From positions 2,810,501 through 2,874,500 of the forward strand of contig NZ_CP060488.1 of NCBI RefSeq assembly GCF_014334015.1: a stretch of 64,000 nucleotides of DNA, written 5' to 3'. The notes beneath the pieces were generated by a model. The model saw nothing but the letters and a program-made list of their open reading frames with translations. It was not told the origin of the DNA and did no database searches. Source of the DNA: Bacteroides sp. M10. Its GTDB lineage: Bacteria > Bacteroidota > Bacteroidia > Bacteroidales > Bacteroidaceae. This document shows, one piece after another, positions 7,428 through 16,030 of the stretch. The position numbers and the translations under genes were made by a program. Position 1 is the first letter of the stretch. The number at the start of each line of letters is the position of its first letter.

Positions 7428-9245
7428 TTACTGTAACCTGAATACGATAGGAATGGTATACTTGACAGAAACAGGTTGTCCTTTTTGCATTCCTGGTTCC
7501 CATTTAGGCATATTACCCACTACGCGTACGGCTTCTGCATCCAGTGACGGAGATACACTGCGTAAGACTTTGATATTCGACAAACTTCCGTCTTTACTAA
7601 TAACCATCTGTATGATGACTCTGCCTTGCTCCTTACTTTTTTGAGCGATGACGGGATATTTGATACTTCTAGCCAGATATTGGAACAGACCGGCTTGTCC
7701 TCCCGGAAATTTAGGCATTACTTCTACCATGGTGAATACTTCGTCTTCATTTTCTCCTTTTACACTGCCTCCCTCTGGGGTTGGATCATCTTTTGCAGCA
7801 TAGCCCACCACCACTACTTCATCCATGTCGGACTGCTTTACTTCTTCTGCTTTGGGAAGTTCAGGACCGGATAGCCGAAAAGCAACAGGAACTGTAAATT
7901 TCACGTTCACTGCTTCCCCCCTTTGTTTGCCGGGTTTCCATTTGGGCATGGCGGCAATTACACGCATGGCTTCCTTGTCGAGATACGGATTGACACTTCG
8001 CTCCACTTTCGTATCGGCTATGCTTCCGTCCTTTTTGACAGTAAAGCTTACAATCACACGTCCTTGTGCACCGATTGCATGTGCTTCAGCCGGATATCTG
8101 ACGTTCTTCGATAAGTAGTCCATCAGTGCCTGTACTCCTCCCGGAAAATCCGGCATTTCTTCTACAACCTGGAAGACAACGGAATCTGGTACACTTTTGA
8201 TTTGAGTTTCCGCCATTTCCTTTTCTTGCTTATCCCGTGGAAGTGTAGTTCCTTGAATATCTTCTGTAGGAAGTTCCGGAATATCCGTAGTTTCAGCTTG
8301 CATGGCAACTTCTTCTGTTGCTTGTCCCATCATTTCTTTGGCAAATTTTTCAGTGGTACGTGCTACCATTTCGATGTTACTGACAATCATTAAGATAGCA
8401 GCCAAGGGAAGAAACATCAGATATTTTGTCCTTCCTATTTCTTTCGTTCTTCGTTTATTCATCATTTTAATACGATTTTTGAGTGGTAAAACATTGAAAC
8501 TATTTGATAAATTTGCTGCAGCCTTGTGATGTGCCAGTCCCAACAAATGGTACTGGTATGATTTACTATCATGCCCCGTCTCTAATACACGGTGATCTGC
8601 CATGTATTCGAGGTTTCCTCTGACTTCCCGTTTCATCAGCCAGATAAATGGATTGAACCAGCAAAAGATACACATTATCTCGCTGATAAGCACGTCTACC
8701 GAATGGTATTGACGGGCGTGGGTCTCTTCATGAGTAATAATTTCACTGATTTCAGATTCCGTATGTGATTGTGGGTGTATGAATATCCAGTGGAAGAAAG
8801 AAAAAGGGCCGGTTTTTTTCTTTAATAGATGTACGCGTACTCCTTGTATCTTGCTTTTTGAGCATTGGAAGTGTAATCGGATGATGCTGCCCAGTTGTAC
8901 GAAGAAACGTGTGGCTAGTAATAACATTCCGCTCCAATAGATAACTTTCGCGAGCTGCATGATAAACTCTTGCCAGTTCATTACAGGCTCTTGTAAAGGA
9001 GTAACTACTTGCTCCGGAAGGATGATGGTTGCATAAAGATCTGCCATTGCCACCATTGGTTCGTGAGCTTTTATCCATCCCTGAATATTCAGTAAAGGAT
9101 AAAGCATGGAGATGGCAAAGAAACATAGCAAAGCCATCCTACGCCAATGGAAGAAGGTGTCTTTATGGAAAAACAACCGATAGAATGCATAGAACAGAGC
9201 TATCGCTACATTTATCTTTAGAAAATAAGCTAGTTCCGGAGTCAT
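7428..9245 (-). CDS. BlaR1/MecR1-type M56 metallopeptidase with two TonB C-terminal domains
   Basis: A 605-residue membrane sensor-protease. Four hydrophobic segments lie near residues 5-22, 35-52, 95-115 and 285-305. The zinc site ITHEETHARQYHS (HExxH, near residue 170) and the later GNLEYMADHRVL define the M56 family. The part outside the membrane carries two tandem TonB C-terminal-like domains, each starting MP(D/K)FPGG and ending near MPKW(K/E)PG...V.FRL. In BlaR1/MecR1 systems this peptidase inactivates the BlaI/MecI repressor. Here the beta-lactam sensor is replaced by the TonB-like repeats, so the signal is unknown. The repressor gene lies 18 bp upstream in the same operon. Confidence 0.92.
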   Translation of the reverse strand: MTPELAYFLKINVAIALFYAFYRLFFHKDTFFHWRRMALLCFFAISMLYPLLNIQGWIKAHEPMVAMADLYATIILPEQVVTPLQEPVMNWQEFIMQLAKVIYWSGMLLLATRFFVQLGSIIRLHFQCSKSKIQGVRVHLLKKKTGPFSFFHWIFIHPQSHTESEISEIITHEETHARQYHSVDVLISEIMCIFCWFNPFIWLMKREVRGNLEYMADHRVLETGHDSKSYQYHLLGLAHHKAAANLSNSFNVLPLKNRIKMMNKRRTKEIGRTKYLMFLPLAAILMIVSNIEMVARTTEKFAKEMMGQATEEVAMQAETTDIPELPTEDIQGTTLPRDKQEKEMAETQIKSVPDSVVFQVVEEMPDFPGGVQALMDYLSKNVRYPAEAHAIGAQGRVIVSFTVKKDGSIADTKVERSVNPYLDKEAMRVIAAMPKWKPGKQRGEAVNVKFTVPVAFRLSGPELPKAEEVKQSDMDEVVVVGYAAKDDPTPEGGSVKGENEDEVFTMVEVMPKFPGGQAGLFQYLARSIKYPVIAQKSKEQGRVIIQMVISKDGSLSNIKVLRSVSPSLDAEAVRVVGNMPKWEPGMQKGQPVSVKYTIPIVFRLQ

Positions 9246-9263
9246 GGTGATGAATGTTTTCTA

Positions 9264-9629
9264 TTAATTTTCTTTTCCTTTTTCAATGAGTTCGATAATA
9301 TCTTTGAGATCATCGGTCGAAATTTTCTGGTCTTTGGCAAAGAAAGAAACCATTTCTTTGTAAGAGTTCTCAAAGTAGTTACGAACTACGCCACTCATAA
9401 AATGGCGTTTATATTCATTTTCGCGAATGGCAGGAGTATATTGGTAGGTATTACCCACACGTTTCGGTGTGACATATCCTTTCCGCTCGAGGTTCTTTAC
9501 GATAGATGCTACTGTGGTATAAGGAGGTGCCGGTTGCGTATACTTTGCAACAATGTCTTTTACGAAACAGCATTGTAACTCCCAAATGTAGATCATTACT
9601 TCTTCTTCTTGTATAGTTAACTTTTCCAT
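9264..9629 (-). CDS. BlaI/MecI/CopY-family transcriptional repressor
   Basis: A 121-residue winged-helix repressor. The sequence LTIQEEEVMIYIWELQ, then PPYTTVASIVKNLERKGYV (recognition helix region) and a C-terminal helical dimerisation part match the BlaI/MecI/CopY family. It is the first gene of a two-gene unit with the M56 peptidase. Two palindromes directly upstream overlap the promoter, which suggests that it represses its own operon until cleaved. Nothing indicates beta-lactamase control, since no beta-lactamase gene is nearby. Confidence 0.93.
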   Translation of the reverse strand: MEKLTIQEEEVMIYIWELQCCFVKDIVAKYTQPAPPYTTVASIVKNLERKGYVTPKRVGNTYQYTPAIRENEYKRHFMSGVVRNYFENSYKEMVSFFAKDQKISTDDLKDIIELIEKGKEN

Positions 9630-9645
9630 GGAGATGTTGTTTAAT

Positions 9646-9679
9646 TACGAATACTTCGCAAATCTACGAATATTTCGTA
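9646..9679. promoter_or_regulatory. Two palindromic operators for the BlaI-type repressor
   Basis: TACGAATATTTCGTA at 9665-9679 is a perfect palindrome around TAT. TACGAATACTTCGCA at 9646-9660 is the same site with one mismatch. They are 19 bp apart. The first lies between -33 and -7 and the second covers the likely transcription start, so binding would block RNA polymerase. Confidence 0.75.
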
Positions 9680-9689
9680 AACAAGCAAT
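9659..9689 (-). promoter_or_regulatory. Promoter of the blaI-M56 operon
   Basis: On the minus strand, ATTG (9689-9686), 19 bp, then TAGATTTG (9666-9659). The -7 matches TAnnTTTG and the -33 has three of four bases. It is sandwiched by the two palindromic operators. Confidence 0.75.
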
Positions 9690-10018
9690 AGCTAGTCGGT
9701 TAATAATTGTAAATGTATAAATCTTGCAAGAATATTTTAATTGCATTGTTATTCGGAAATTATTTAAGCATAAAAAAAGACCGGATGAACATTATTTTTT
9801 TCTATATAGTCACTCTTTAATAACCTTTATGCAAAAAATAGACTATCAAGGATTTTTTTATATAAAATAAATGAAATATATTTGCGGCTACAAAATATAC
9901 GTTAAATACGGAAGGGTGTGTTTCAATACTTTAACCGGTTGCGAATAATTCCCCACACTTCAAACAGAACTATTAACTAACAATGCCAACCAAAGGGAAG
10001 AGGAAGGCAAACTAAAAA
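9690..10018. other. Intergenic region between divergent genes
   Basis: This holds an A/T-rich stretch and, near 9877, a probable -7 element for the outer membrane protein gene. The roughly 130-nt leader contains GGTGTG (9914-9919) and CCACACTTC (9953-9961), which can form a weak hairpin. I see no gene. Confidence 0.6.
9877..9884 (+). promoter_or_regulatory. Probable -7 element for the beta-barrel gene
   Basis: TATATTTG matches TAnnTTTG. Only TTTT is found 19 bp upstream. The predicted start near 9891 would give a leader of about 130 nt. Confidence 0.45.
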
Positions 10019-10597
10019 ATGAATGATATGAAAAAAGGTTTGATTTTTGTGCTATTTGCACTTGTTTCTATCGTTTCTTATTCTCAGATTTCTTGGAATG
10101 CCAAAGTTGGTATGAACATGAGTAACTTTACTGGGGATATGGATACTGACATGAGGATTGGATTCAATGTAGGCGTTGGCATGGAATATCAGTTCTCTGA
10201 TATGTGGTCTATTCAACCTTCGTTGATGTTCACTCAAAAAGGTGCTAAACAGGATGAAGTGAAAATGAATCCAATGTATTTGGAGATTCCGGTATTGGCT
10301 GCTGCAAGATTTGCAATTGCTGATAACCAGAATATTGTAGTGAAAGCTGGTCCTTATTTTGCATTTGGTATTGCTGGTAAGTGTAAAATTGGTGATGAAA
10401 AAATTGATTTCTTTGGTGACGGTGATGATCAATTTGGAGCAAAAAGATTTGATGCAGGTCTCGGTGTAGGCGTTGCTTATGAAATTAATAAATTCTTTAT
10501 TGACTTATCAGGAGAATTTGGTTTGGCTAAATTGGCTGATGGTGACGGTGCACCGAAGAACATGAACTTCTCTATTGGCGTAGGTTACAAGTTCTAA
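10019..10597 (+). CDS. Small outer-membrane beta-barrel protein
   Basis: A 192-residue exported protein with signal peptide MKKGLIFVLFALVSIVSYSQ (from the ATG at 10028; the ATG at 10019 is also possible). The mature part, starting ISWNAKVGMNMSNFTGDM, has alternating aromatic and glycine-rich beta-strands and ends in SIGVGYKF with a terminal phenylalanine, as expected for a barrel inserted by the BAM complex. It belongs to the porin-family/OMP_b-brl type common in Bacteroidetes. The role is unknown; it stands alone, with its own leader and terminator. Confidence 0.8.
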   Translation: MNDMKKGLIFVLFALVSIVSYSQISWNAKVGMNMSNFTGDMDTDMRIGFNVGVGMEYQFSDMWSIQPSLMFTQKGAKQDEVKMNPMYLEIPVLAAARFAIADNQNIVVKAGPYFAFGIAGKCKIGDEKIDFFGDGDDQFGAKRFDAGLGVGVAYEINKFFIDLSGEFGLAKLADGDGAPKNMNFSIGVGYKF

Positions 10598-10627
10598 ACT
10601 TATTATACTCTCTTTATAATATCTCTA

Positions 10628-10670
10628 AAATCCCTCGTTCTATACTCTCTTGGAACGGGGGATTTTTTTA
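10628..10670 (+). terminator. Terminator after the beta-barrel gene
   Basis: AAATCCCTCGTTC pairs with GAACGGGGGATTT (13 bp with one wobble), followed by a run of T. It is a very strong hairpin. Confidence 0.9.
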
Positions 10671-10688
10671 TATCCTTATTAATAAAAA

Positions 10689-10726
10689 GAAAAACGGCAT
10701 ATCCCATTGAAAGGATACACCGTTAA
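10689..10726 (-). terminator. Terminator of the export operon (minus strand)
   Basis: Read on the minus strand, AACGG-TGTATCC pairs with GGATA-TGCCGTT around the loop TTTCAAT, followed by TTTTTCTTTTT. It lies 26 bp after the last permease gene. Confidence 0.75.
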
Positions 10727-10751
10727 TTCTCTCTCTTGTAATTCTTACTCA

Positions 10752-12011
10752 TTAATCACTTATCTGCTTGGATAAGTTTGCTTTCTCTTTTAATTCTTTG
10801 TATCTCTCTATTGCATGTTTGCGACTCATCAGTATTTGCCAGCGGTATACCCAACAGGTGGTCAGGAAATAAATGCCGGCTTGCAACCACAAAGCCTTAT
10901 ATTCAAAAGCTACTTCACTAAGAGTGGCTCCCATATTGTTGATTTTTACAAAGCCGTTAATTCCAAACGTTGAGGGGAAGATGTAGGATACATACTTCCA
11001 AAACGGAGGAATAGCTGCTCCCGGCCAGGAAATTCCTGAAATAAATAACAGGGGGACTGATGTGAATACAAAAATCAGCATACACGTTTCCCGATTGCGA
11101 ATGGCAATAGAAGCTGTCATCGCAAAGAAGATACAAGCCGCAAGATAGGGGACAACGAATAATATTAATGAACTGGGTTGCCCAATTTGGTTGAGGCTAA
11201 ACAATCTTGGAACGACATAAAGTACGTAGAAAGCTACCAATATATAAACTAGGAAATAACTCAATCCTTTTCCTAATACAATTCGTAACGTCCCGTTATA
11301 GTGACGATTAATAGGTACAAGATCCTTAAATCTGTTGTTCTCACGAGCAGTTCCTGCAGCGAGACCGATGCCGAGCAATAATGTCTGTTGGATAATCAAT
11401 ACCAATACAGCAGGAATCAGGAAAGCGGCAAACCCGGCAGTGGGGTTGAAGATGGAGATTTCTTCATATTCTATCGGATAAGCAGTGATTTCATCCTGAC
11501 GGTCGGTCGTGTTTCCGCTACGTGCAATTTTGATATCCCTGTTCATATCCAGAGAAACGGCAGTGTTGGCAAGAAGCATCGATTTATAGTATAACAATCC
11601 GCTCATGTCGCAATAGATACTGACTTGTGTCTGTTTTCCTTTGGCAATATTGTCGCTGAAATCCGAAGGGATATAAATGATACCATACGCACGCCGGTTC
11701 TTTAGCGTTTGTTTGGCTTCTTCCATATCAGCACAGTAAGAGACGATTTGAATATCGGGTGTGGCATCTACCTTACGGAGATATTCACGACTAAGAGATG
11801 AATGTGAATCGTCTACAACAACGGCAGGAACTTCACGCACTACTTCGTTGTCATAAATGAAACTATACAACAACGGATAACCTAATGGGACGAGTATGAA
11901 AAATATCAGCACCCCCTGGTCGCGGAAAGTTGTTTGAAACTCCCGCTTCCAGATATAAAACAGGTCATTGATGCCTTGGGCTATCTTGTCTTTTAATTTT
12001 ATATCTTTCAT
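10752..12011 (-). CDS. ABC-2 type transporter permease (second)
   Basis: A 419-residue permease of the ABC2_membrane_3 (YhbR/YbhS-like) type. It has an N-terminal membrane helix (FFILVPLGYPLLYSFIY), a periplasmic domain of about 150 residues, then five hydrophobic segments between residues 200 and 390. The motif SGISWPGAAIPPFWKYVSYIFP is typical of the family. The start codon directly follows the stop of the upstream permease gene (TAA-ATG). It would form the membrane channel of a tripartite exporter with the HlyD and TolC proteins encoded upstream. No ATP-binding subunit is encoded in this operon. Confidence 0.9.
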   Translation of the reverse strand: MKDIKLKDKIAQGINDLFYIWKREFQTTFRDQGVLIFFILVPLGYPLLYSFIYDNEVVREVPAVVVDDSHSSLSREYLRKVDATPDIQIVSYCADMEEAKQTLKNRRAYGIIYIPSDFSDNIAKGKQTQVSIYCDMSGLLYYKSMLLANTAVSLDMNRDIKIARSGNTTDRQDEITAYPIEYEEISIFNPTAGFAAFLIPAVLVLIIQQTLLLGIGLAAGTARENNRFKDLVPINRHYNGTLRIVLGKGLSYFLVYILVAFYVLYVVPRLFSLNQIGQPSSLILFVVPYLAACIFFAMTASIAIRNRETCMLIFVFTSVPLLFISGISWPGAAIPPFWKYVSYIFPSTFGINGFVKINNMGATLSEVAFEYKALWLQAGIYFLTTCWVYRWQILMSRKHAIERYKELKEKANLSKQISD

Positions 12012-13193
12012 TTAGGGTATATATTTATAGTAAACCAATGCTTCCTTCAGGCGATGAACCACAAAGAAGGGGAGCATCATAAATATTAATAGTGCCATAT
12101 AGTTGGTCCATGAGTAAGCCATACTATATCCGTTGAGTGCTTGATCGACGTAAATCAGGAAATAATGCCGCAACGGGAATAGATTACTCAAAGCCTGTAG
12201 AACAGGATGCATAGCCATGACCGGGAATGAAAAACCGGAAATGGAGAACGATATGACTCCCCACAGGGAAGCAAAACTTAATCCGAGTCGTAGAGTCGGC
12301 AGAGTTCCTATCATAACAATACCACAACATTGAGATGCTAGTACGAGACACAGTGTGGCGAATATCATCGGGAATATGCCGCTATTGCAAGGAAAATGCA
12401 GAAATCCATACAGGTATACATTATAAAATATACCCATAATGAAAAAGACTATTGTGTGGGGAAGCAGTTTTCCTGCCAATGCAATGTAAATGGAGTTGTT
12501 ACTCATTCGTAGCCATTCGCGGGCAGTGCGATCCTTGATTTCCACACCGATTGAATAAACGGTAACCATAAATATTAATAGCATGAGTACTCCCGGTATC
12601 AGTGTATTACATAAGTATACTGAATAGTTCAGCCACGGATTATTTAGTGGGTGTGTATCAATTACGATCGGTTGCAGATAAGCCATAGCCTGATCCTCTG
12701 TCGCACCTTTGGCATACAGCATCGTCCGGGCTGCAGCTCCGGAGGTGAGTTCTCCCATCATTTTCATATCCCTGAACAATAGAGAGCCTGCAATCAGGTA
12801 TGAGTAATTGGTATAGAAAGAGATTGTTGGCTGTCGTTGGCTTTGTGCCTCTGCCGATAAACCCTTGGGGAGATAGAAGAACCCGTAGATTTTTCCCTCC
12901 TGCATGGCAATACGCGCATCTGTTACATTGCTGTAATGAGCTACAACCCCTGTCTGCGAAAAAGCATCCAGATTGCGGACAATATTGCGGGAAGTAGACG
13001 AATCATCCATGTCCACCACTCCCGCAGGAAGATCCTTGGGAAGCCCCGAATCCATTAAAGTGGTGAAGAATATATAACAAAACAGCGGGGCAATGACCAT
13101 ACAGAAGAGATAGAGCGGGCGTGATACCAATCGCCGGCACTCTCTTTGCATAACCTGCCACAAAGCTATATATTTCTTTTCTCTCTCTTTCAT
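12012..13193 (-). CDS. ABC-2 type transporter permease (first)
   Basis: A 393-residue paralogue of the next gene, with the same design: one N-terminal membrane helix (LYLFCMVIAPLFCYIFFTTL), a periplasmic domain beginning LPAGVVDMDDSSTSR, and five C-terminal hydrophobic segments. The segment SGFSFPVMAMHPVLQALSNLFPLRHY corresponds to the conserved family motif. The two permeases probably act as a heterodimer. The gene begins 2 bp after the stop of the HlyD gene, which indicates translational coupling. Confidence 0.9.
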   Translation of the reverse strand: MKEREKKYIALWQVMQRECRRLVSRPLYLFCMVIAPLFCYIFFTTLMDSGLPKDLPAGVVDMDDSSTSRNIVRNLDAFSQTGVVAHYSNVTDARIAMQEGKIYGFFYLPKGLSAEAQSQRQPTISFYTNYSYLIAGSLLFRDMKMMGELTSGAAARTMLYAKGATEDQAMAYLQPIVIDTHPLNNPWLNYSVYLCNTLIPGVLMLLIFMVTVYSIGVEIKDRTAREWLRMSNNSIYIALAGKLLPHTIVFFIMGIFYNVYLYGFLHFPCNSGIFPMIFATLCLVLASQCCGIVMIGTLPTLRLGLSFASLWGVISFSISGFSFPVMAMHPVLQALSNLFPLRHYFLIYVDQALNGYSMAYSWTNYMALLIFMMLPFFVVHRLKEALVYYKYIP

Positions 13194-13195
13194 GG

Positions 13196-14188
13196 TTACT
13201 TGTCAATGATAACAGACATACCCGGACGGAGATTTTCCACTTTCTCTACCGGAGAAGCTTTCACCTCGAATGTTTTCAGATCAAATTGTCCGGTCGTTTT
13301 GGTTGCTTTCCAGGCAGCATAAGTGCCTAAGTCTTTCAGATAATATACTTTGAGCTGGATCTTTTTATTATCCAGAGCAGGAATGATAGCTTCGAACTCC
13401 GACCCCATCGTCAGGTTCTTGAGCAAATCTTCGCGTACATTGAATGTTACCCACATATCGTTGAGTTCAGCGATATTCATGATAGGAGCACCGGTACCAA
13501 CCAATTCGCCTACCTTCGGGAATATTTCAGAAACTTCCCCGGCAGCCGGAGCAATGAGATAAGTCTCCTTAATATACGATTCAACTTCGGCAACAGCTCC
13601 TTTCGCCCGGTTTACCAAAGCTTCCGCAGCCATCTTATCTTCACGTTCCGCTCCATTCTTCGCCATGGTATATTGTGCTTTGGCAGCTTTCTCTGTTGCA
13701 ATACTTGCGTCCCGTTGCGCAGTCACTTCATCCAGCTTCTGTGCAGGCATCACTCCCTGTTCGTAGAGATTCTTGATGCGTTGATATGATTTCTCGGCAA
13801 TGGTAACGCCTGCCTGGGCTTTTTGCCACATTTCATAAGCCGCCTGGATTTGTTCCTCACGCGCGCCTTTGATTGCTTTTGCGTTTTGTGCCTGTGCGGC
13901 AGCTTCAGTAGCCCGTGCCTGTTCCATTTTTGCTACCACGTCAGGAGCTTCCAAAATGGCCAGCGTATCTCCGGCATTGACACTTTGGCCTTCTTTCACG
14001 CGAAATTCCAGTATACGTCCCGGAACTTTACTTGAAACGCGATATTCGGTAACTTCAGCCTGTCCCTGTATAATTTCAGGACCTTTGCGGAGCATCAAGA
14101 AACCAACGACTGCAACGATTGCAATAACTCCCAACAGAGTAAGGAATGCAAGAAGCATATTGCTGTTTTGTGATTTTATAGGTGCCAT
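13196..14188 (-). CDS. HlyD-family membrane fusion (periplasmic adaptor) protein
   Basis: A 330-residue adaptor that links inner-membrane permeases to a TolC channel. Residues about 12-32 form one membrane anchor (LLAFLTLLGVIAIVAVVGFL). The lipoyl half-motif VSSKVPGRILEFRVKEGQSV is followed by an alanine-rich coiled-coil hairpin (residues about 75-190). The second lipoyl half (YLIAPAAGEVSEIFPKVGE) and a beta-barrel domain complete it. It is closest in type to YbhG/EmrA-like adaptors. A 14-bp tandem repeat lies directly before its start codon. Confidence 0.93.
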   Translation of the reverse strand: MAPIKSQNSNMLLAFLTLLGVIAIVAVVGFLMLRKGPEIIQGQAEVTEYRVSSKVPGRILEFRVKEGQSVNAGDTLAILEAPDVVAKMEQARATEAAAQAQNAKAIKGAREEQIQAAYEMWQKAQAGVTIAEKSYQRIKNLYEQGVMPAQKLDEVTAQRDASIATEKAAKAQYTMAKNGAEREDKMAAEALVNRAKGAVAEVESYIKETYLIAPAAGEVSEIFPKVGELVGTGAPIMNIAELNDMWVTFNVREDLLKNLTMGSEFEAIIPALDNKKIQLKVYYLKDLGTYAAWKATKTTGQFDLKTFEVKASPVEKVENLRPGMSVIIDK

Positions 14189-14190
14189 AT

Positions 14191-14232
14191 GATTTATGAA
14201 TTATGATTTATGGATTGTGATTTATAGATTGT
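14191..14232. repeat. Three 14-bp tandem repeats before the HlyD gene
   Basis: GATTTATGAATTAT (14191), GATTTATGGATTGT (14205) and GATTTATAGATTGT (14219) are exact-period 14-mers. On the coding (minus) strand they read as heptads of the type ATAAATC/ACAATCC ending 2 bp before the ATG. They belong to the heptad-leader class described for mrp and tpiA. Confidence 0.8.
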
Positions 14233-14294
14233 GAGTTGGTTAGAGATTGGGTTGTTTCTGATTGGGTTCTTAACTTTATTTTTCCGAATCTTAT

Positions 14295-15770
14295 TTATTT
14301 CAGCGTTCCCAAAGACTTCTTCAGATAGATTTCCGTCAGCTTCACATCTATTTGCGCGTCAATCTTTTCTGAATGAGCAGACAACCATGCTGTTTGTGCT
14401 TCAAGAACATTGCTGGTGGCAATCACTCCTTCTTTAAAACCAAGTGTTGCATAGCGTAGATTTTCTTCCGCTTTTTCCATGTTTTTAGAAGACATTACCA
14501 GTTTCTTACCAGCTTCTTTTACCTTGAATGCAGCCTGATTGACCTGCAACTCTATTTTTTCACGAGCATCCTGAAGTTGGTACTGTGCAATACGAGCTTC
14601 GGCTTTTGCCGCTCTGGTTTTATAAATACCTTCTCCCCAGTGCCATATAGGTATCTGTACCATAACTCCCACATTCCACATACCTTTGAACTTGTTTTCA
14701 AAGCTGTTGAAAACAGAGGGATTGGTTACCATATAATTCCCCATCAATGCGATGGATGGAAGATGCTCCGCACGGGTTACATTTACTTTCTGTTTATAAA
14801 TCTGCGTTGCCAATTCGAGGCTACGTATCTCCGGACGATTCTCATAAGCGGTGGATAGATCGAAATGAGGGTCCGTTGTCAGTAATGGAATGTCTTCCAT
14901 ATTTTCGTCTGCCAGTGTGATGGGAGAACTAAGATCAATGCCACATAGTTGACACAGCAACATTCGCGCAAGACTCAATCCGTCTTCCACTTTAGTCAGT
15001 GTCATTTCGGCTTCATTTACCTTGACGCGTACAGACAAACCATCCGCTTTGGTGGCTACTCCTTCATTAATCATTTTCTCTACATCGCTGTCCAGCTGTT
15101 GCAGAAGCTTTAGATAACCTTCCGCCAACTTCTTCTTATTAACCAGTGAAATGACTTGCCAATAGGCTTGGTCCGTACTCATGATTACTTCCTGCATACC
15201 GCCGTGATGTTGTTCTTGAGCCAACTCTTCGGCATACTTTGTTATTTTGTTGTACGCCCGGATTTTCCCGCCCATGTATAAAGGCTGTGTCAATGTAATG
15301 GCACCTGCATAGATATTTCGGGTGTCTGTACGGAGTGCATCCACTAAAGAGTTTCCCGCTTGATCGAGGGCGGGCAGCACCGCTCCTAATTTTCCACTTA
15401 AGGAAGAAATAAGTGGTGCCAAGTCAGGATGTGCTGTTGCAATCTCGGTTGCAGCTTGTTGGATGGGGCCAGCCAGATTCGTTCCTAACCCTGAAAGCGC
15501 GGCTTTCTGGTCATTGTTTAATAATGAAAACTCTTTCTGGTTCCTCATGTAAGCTCCCGTTGCCGAGAAATTAGGCAAATAATTTGTAAATGCAGCTTTC
15601 CGTTGATAATGAGCCGCACTTATTTTTTCATTGCTTATCAACAAATCTTTGTTGTTGGCAAGAGCTAGTGCGCGGCAACTATCCAGACTTAGAAAGCTCT
15701 GCGCTTTTACTGTAAAAGTGAAACTTAACAGAAATGTCAGAAGAAAAACTTTTTTCATCGCATCTTGCAT
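14295..15770 (-). CDS. TolC-family outer membrane efflux protein
   Basis: A 491-residue outer-membrane channel protein. It begins with a signal peptide (from the internal Met at 15758, MKKVFLLTFLLSFTFTVKAQ; the ATG at 15770 is also usable). FLSLDSCRALALANNKDLLIS starts the first OEP repeat, with long helices and the second repeat near residue 300 (STAYENRPEIRSLELATQIY). It is the first gene of a four-gene export operon with the adaptor and two permeases. A canonical promoter and a 16-bp palindrome lie upstream. The substrate is unknown. Confidence 0.93.
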   Translation of the reverse strand: MQDAMKKVFLLTFLLSFTFTVKAQSFLSLDSCRALALANNKDLLISNEKISAAHYQRKAAFTNYLPNFSATGAYMRNQKEFSLLNNDQKAALSGLGTNLAGPIQQAATEIATAHPDLAPLISSLSGKLGAVLPALDQAGNSLVDALRTDTRNIYAGAITLTQPLYMGGKIRAYNKITKYAEELAQEQHHGGMQEVIMSTDQAYWQVISLVNKKKLAEGYLKLLQQLDSDVEKMINEGVATKADGLSVRVKVNEAEMTLTKVEDGLSLARMLLCQLCGIDLSSPITLADENMEDIPLLTTDPHFDLSTAYENRPEIRSLELATQIYKQKVNVTRAEHLPSIALMGNYMVTNPSVFNSFENKFKGMWNVGVMVQIPIWHWGEGIYKTRAAKAEARIAQYQLQDAREKIELQVNQAAFKVKEAGKKLVMSSKNMEKAEENLRYATLGFKEGVIATSNVLEAQTAWLSAHSEKIDAQIDVKLTEIYLKKSLGTLK

Positions 15771-15849
15771 ATTAATAAGGTGGTACTTCTATTTTAAATA
15801 ACCCTGTTCTTATGCAATTTGTTTATTAAAGTAGTCTGTTTTTTTGTAC

Positions 15850-15865
15850 TTGTTTACTTAAACAA
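15850..15865. promoter_or_regulatory. 16-bp palindrome in the tolC leader
   Basis: TTGTTTACTTAAACAA is a perfect inverted repeat (7-bp arms, 2-bp centre) about 15-30 bp downstream of the expected transcription start. A second inverted pair, TTGCAT/ATGCAA, flanks the region just before it (15870-15888). It is a candidate operator for an unidentified repressor of the export operon. Confidence 0.5.
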
Positions 15866-15885
15866 TAATTGCATAAACAACGATG

Positions 15886-15916
15886 CAAATGTATGTGCTT
15901 TCTGTGAGAACTCAAA
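15886..15916 (-). promoter_or_regulatory. Promoter of the tolC-hlyD-permease operon
   Basis: On the minus strand, TTTG (15916-15913), exactly 19 bp, then TACATTTG (15893-15886). This is a full consensus match. The predicted leader is about 110 nt. Confidence 0.85.
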
Positions 15917-15962
15917 ACGAATTAGCTTTTTTTAGAAATATAGTGGGGATGGATTCTGTTGA

Positions 15963-16006
15963 AAAGAAAGAAGGCTATTCCTCATGGCGAGGAACAGCCT
16001 TTCTTG
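15963..16006 (-). terminator. Terminator after mdh
   Basis: On the minus strand, AAGAAAGGCT then TTCCTC pairs with GAGGAA then AGCCTTCTTT across a short loop, with one internal mismatch. CTTTTC follows. It lies 25 bp after the mdh stop. Confidence 0.85.
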
Positions 16007-16030
16007 ATATATAAAGTAAGGGGATTTTAA

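Noticed and set aside
7428..9629. Beta-lactam resistance system.
   Set aside because: No beta-lactamase or penicillin-binding domain is present; the sensor part is TonB-like, so resistance is not supported.
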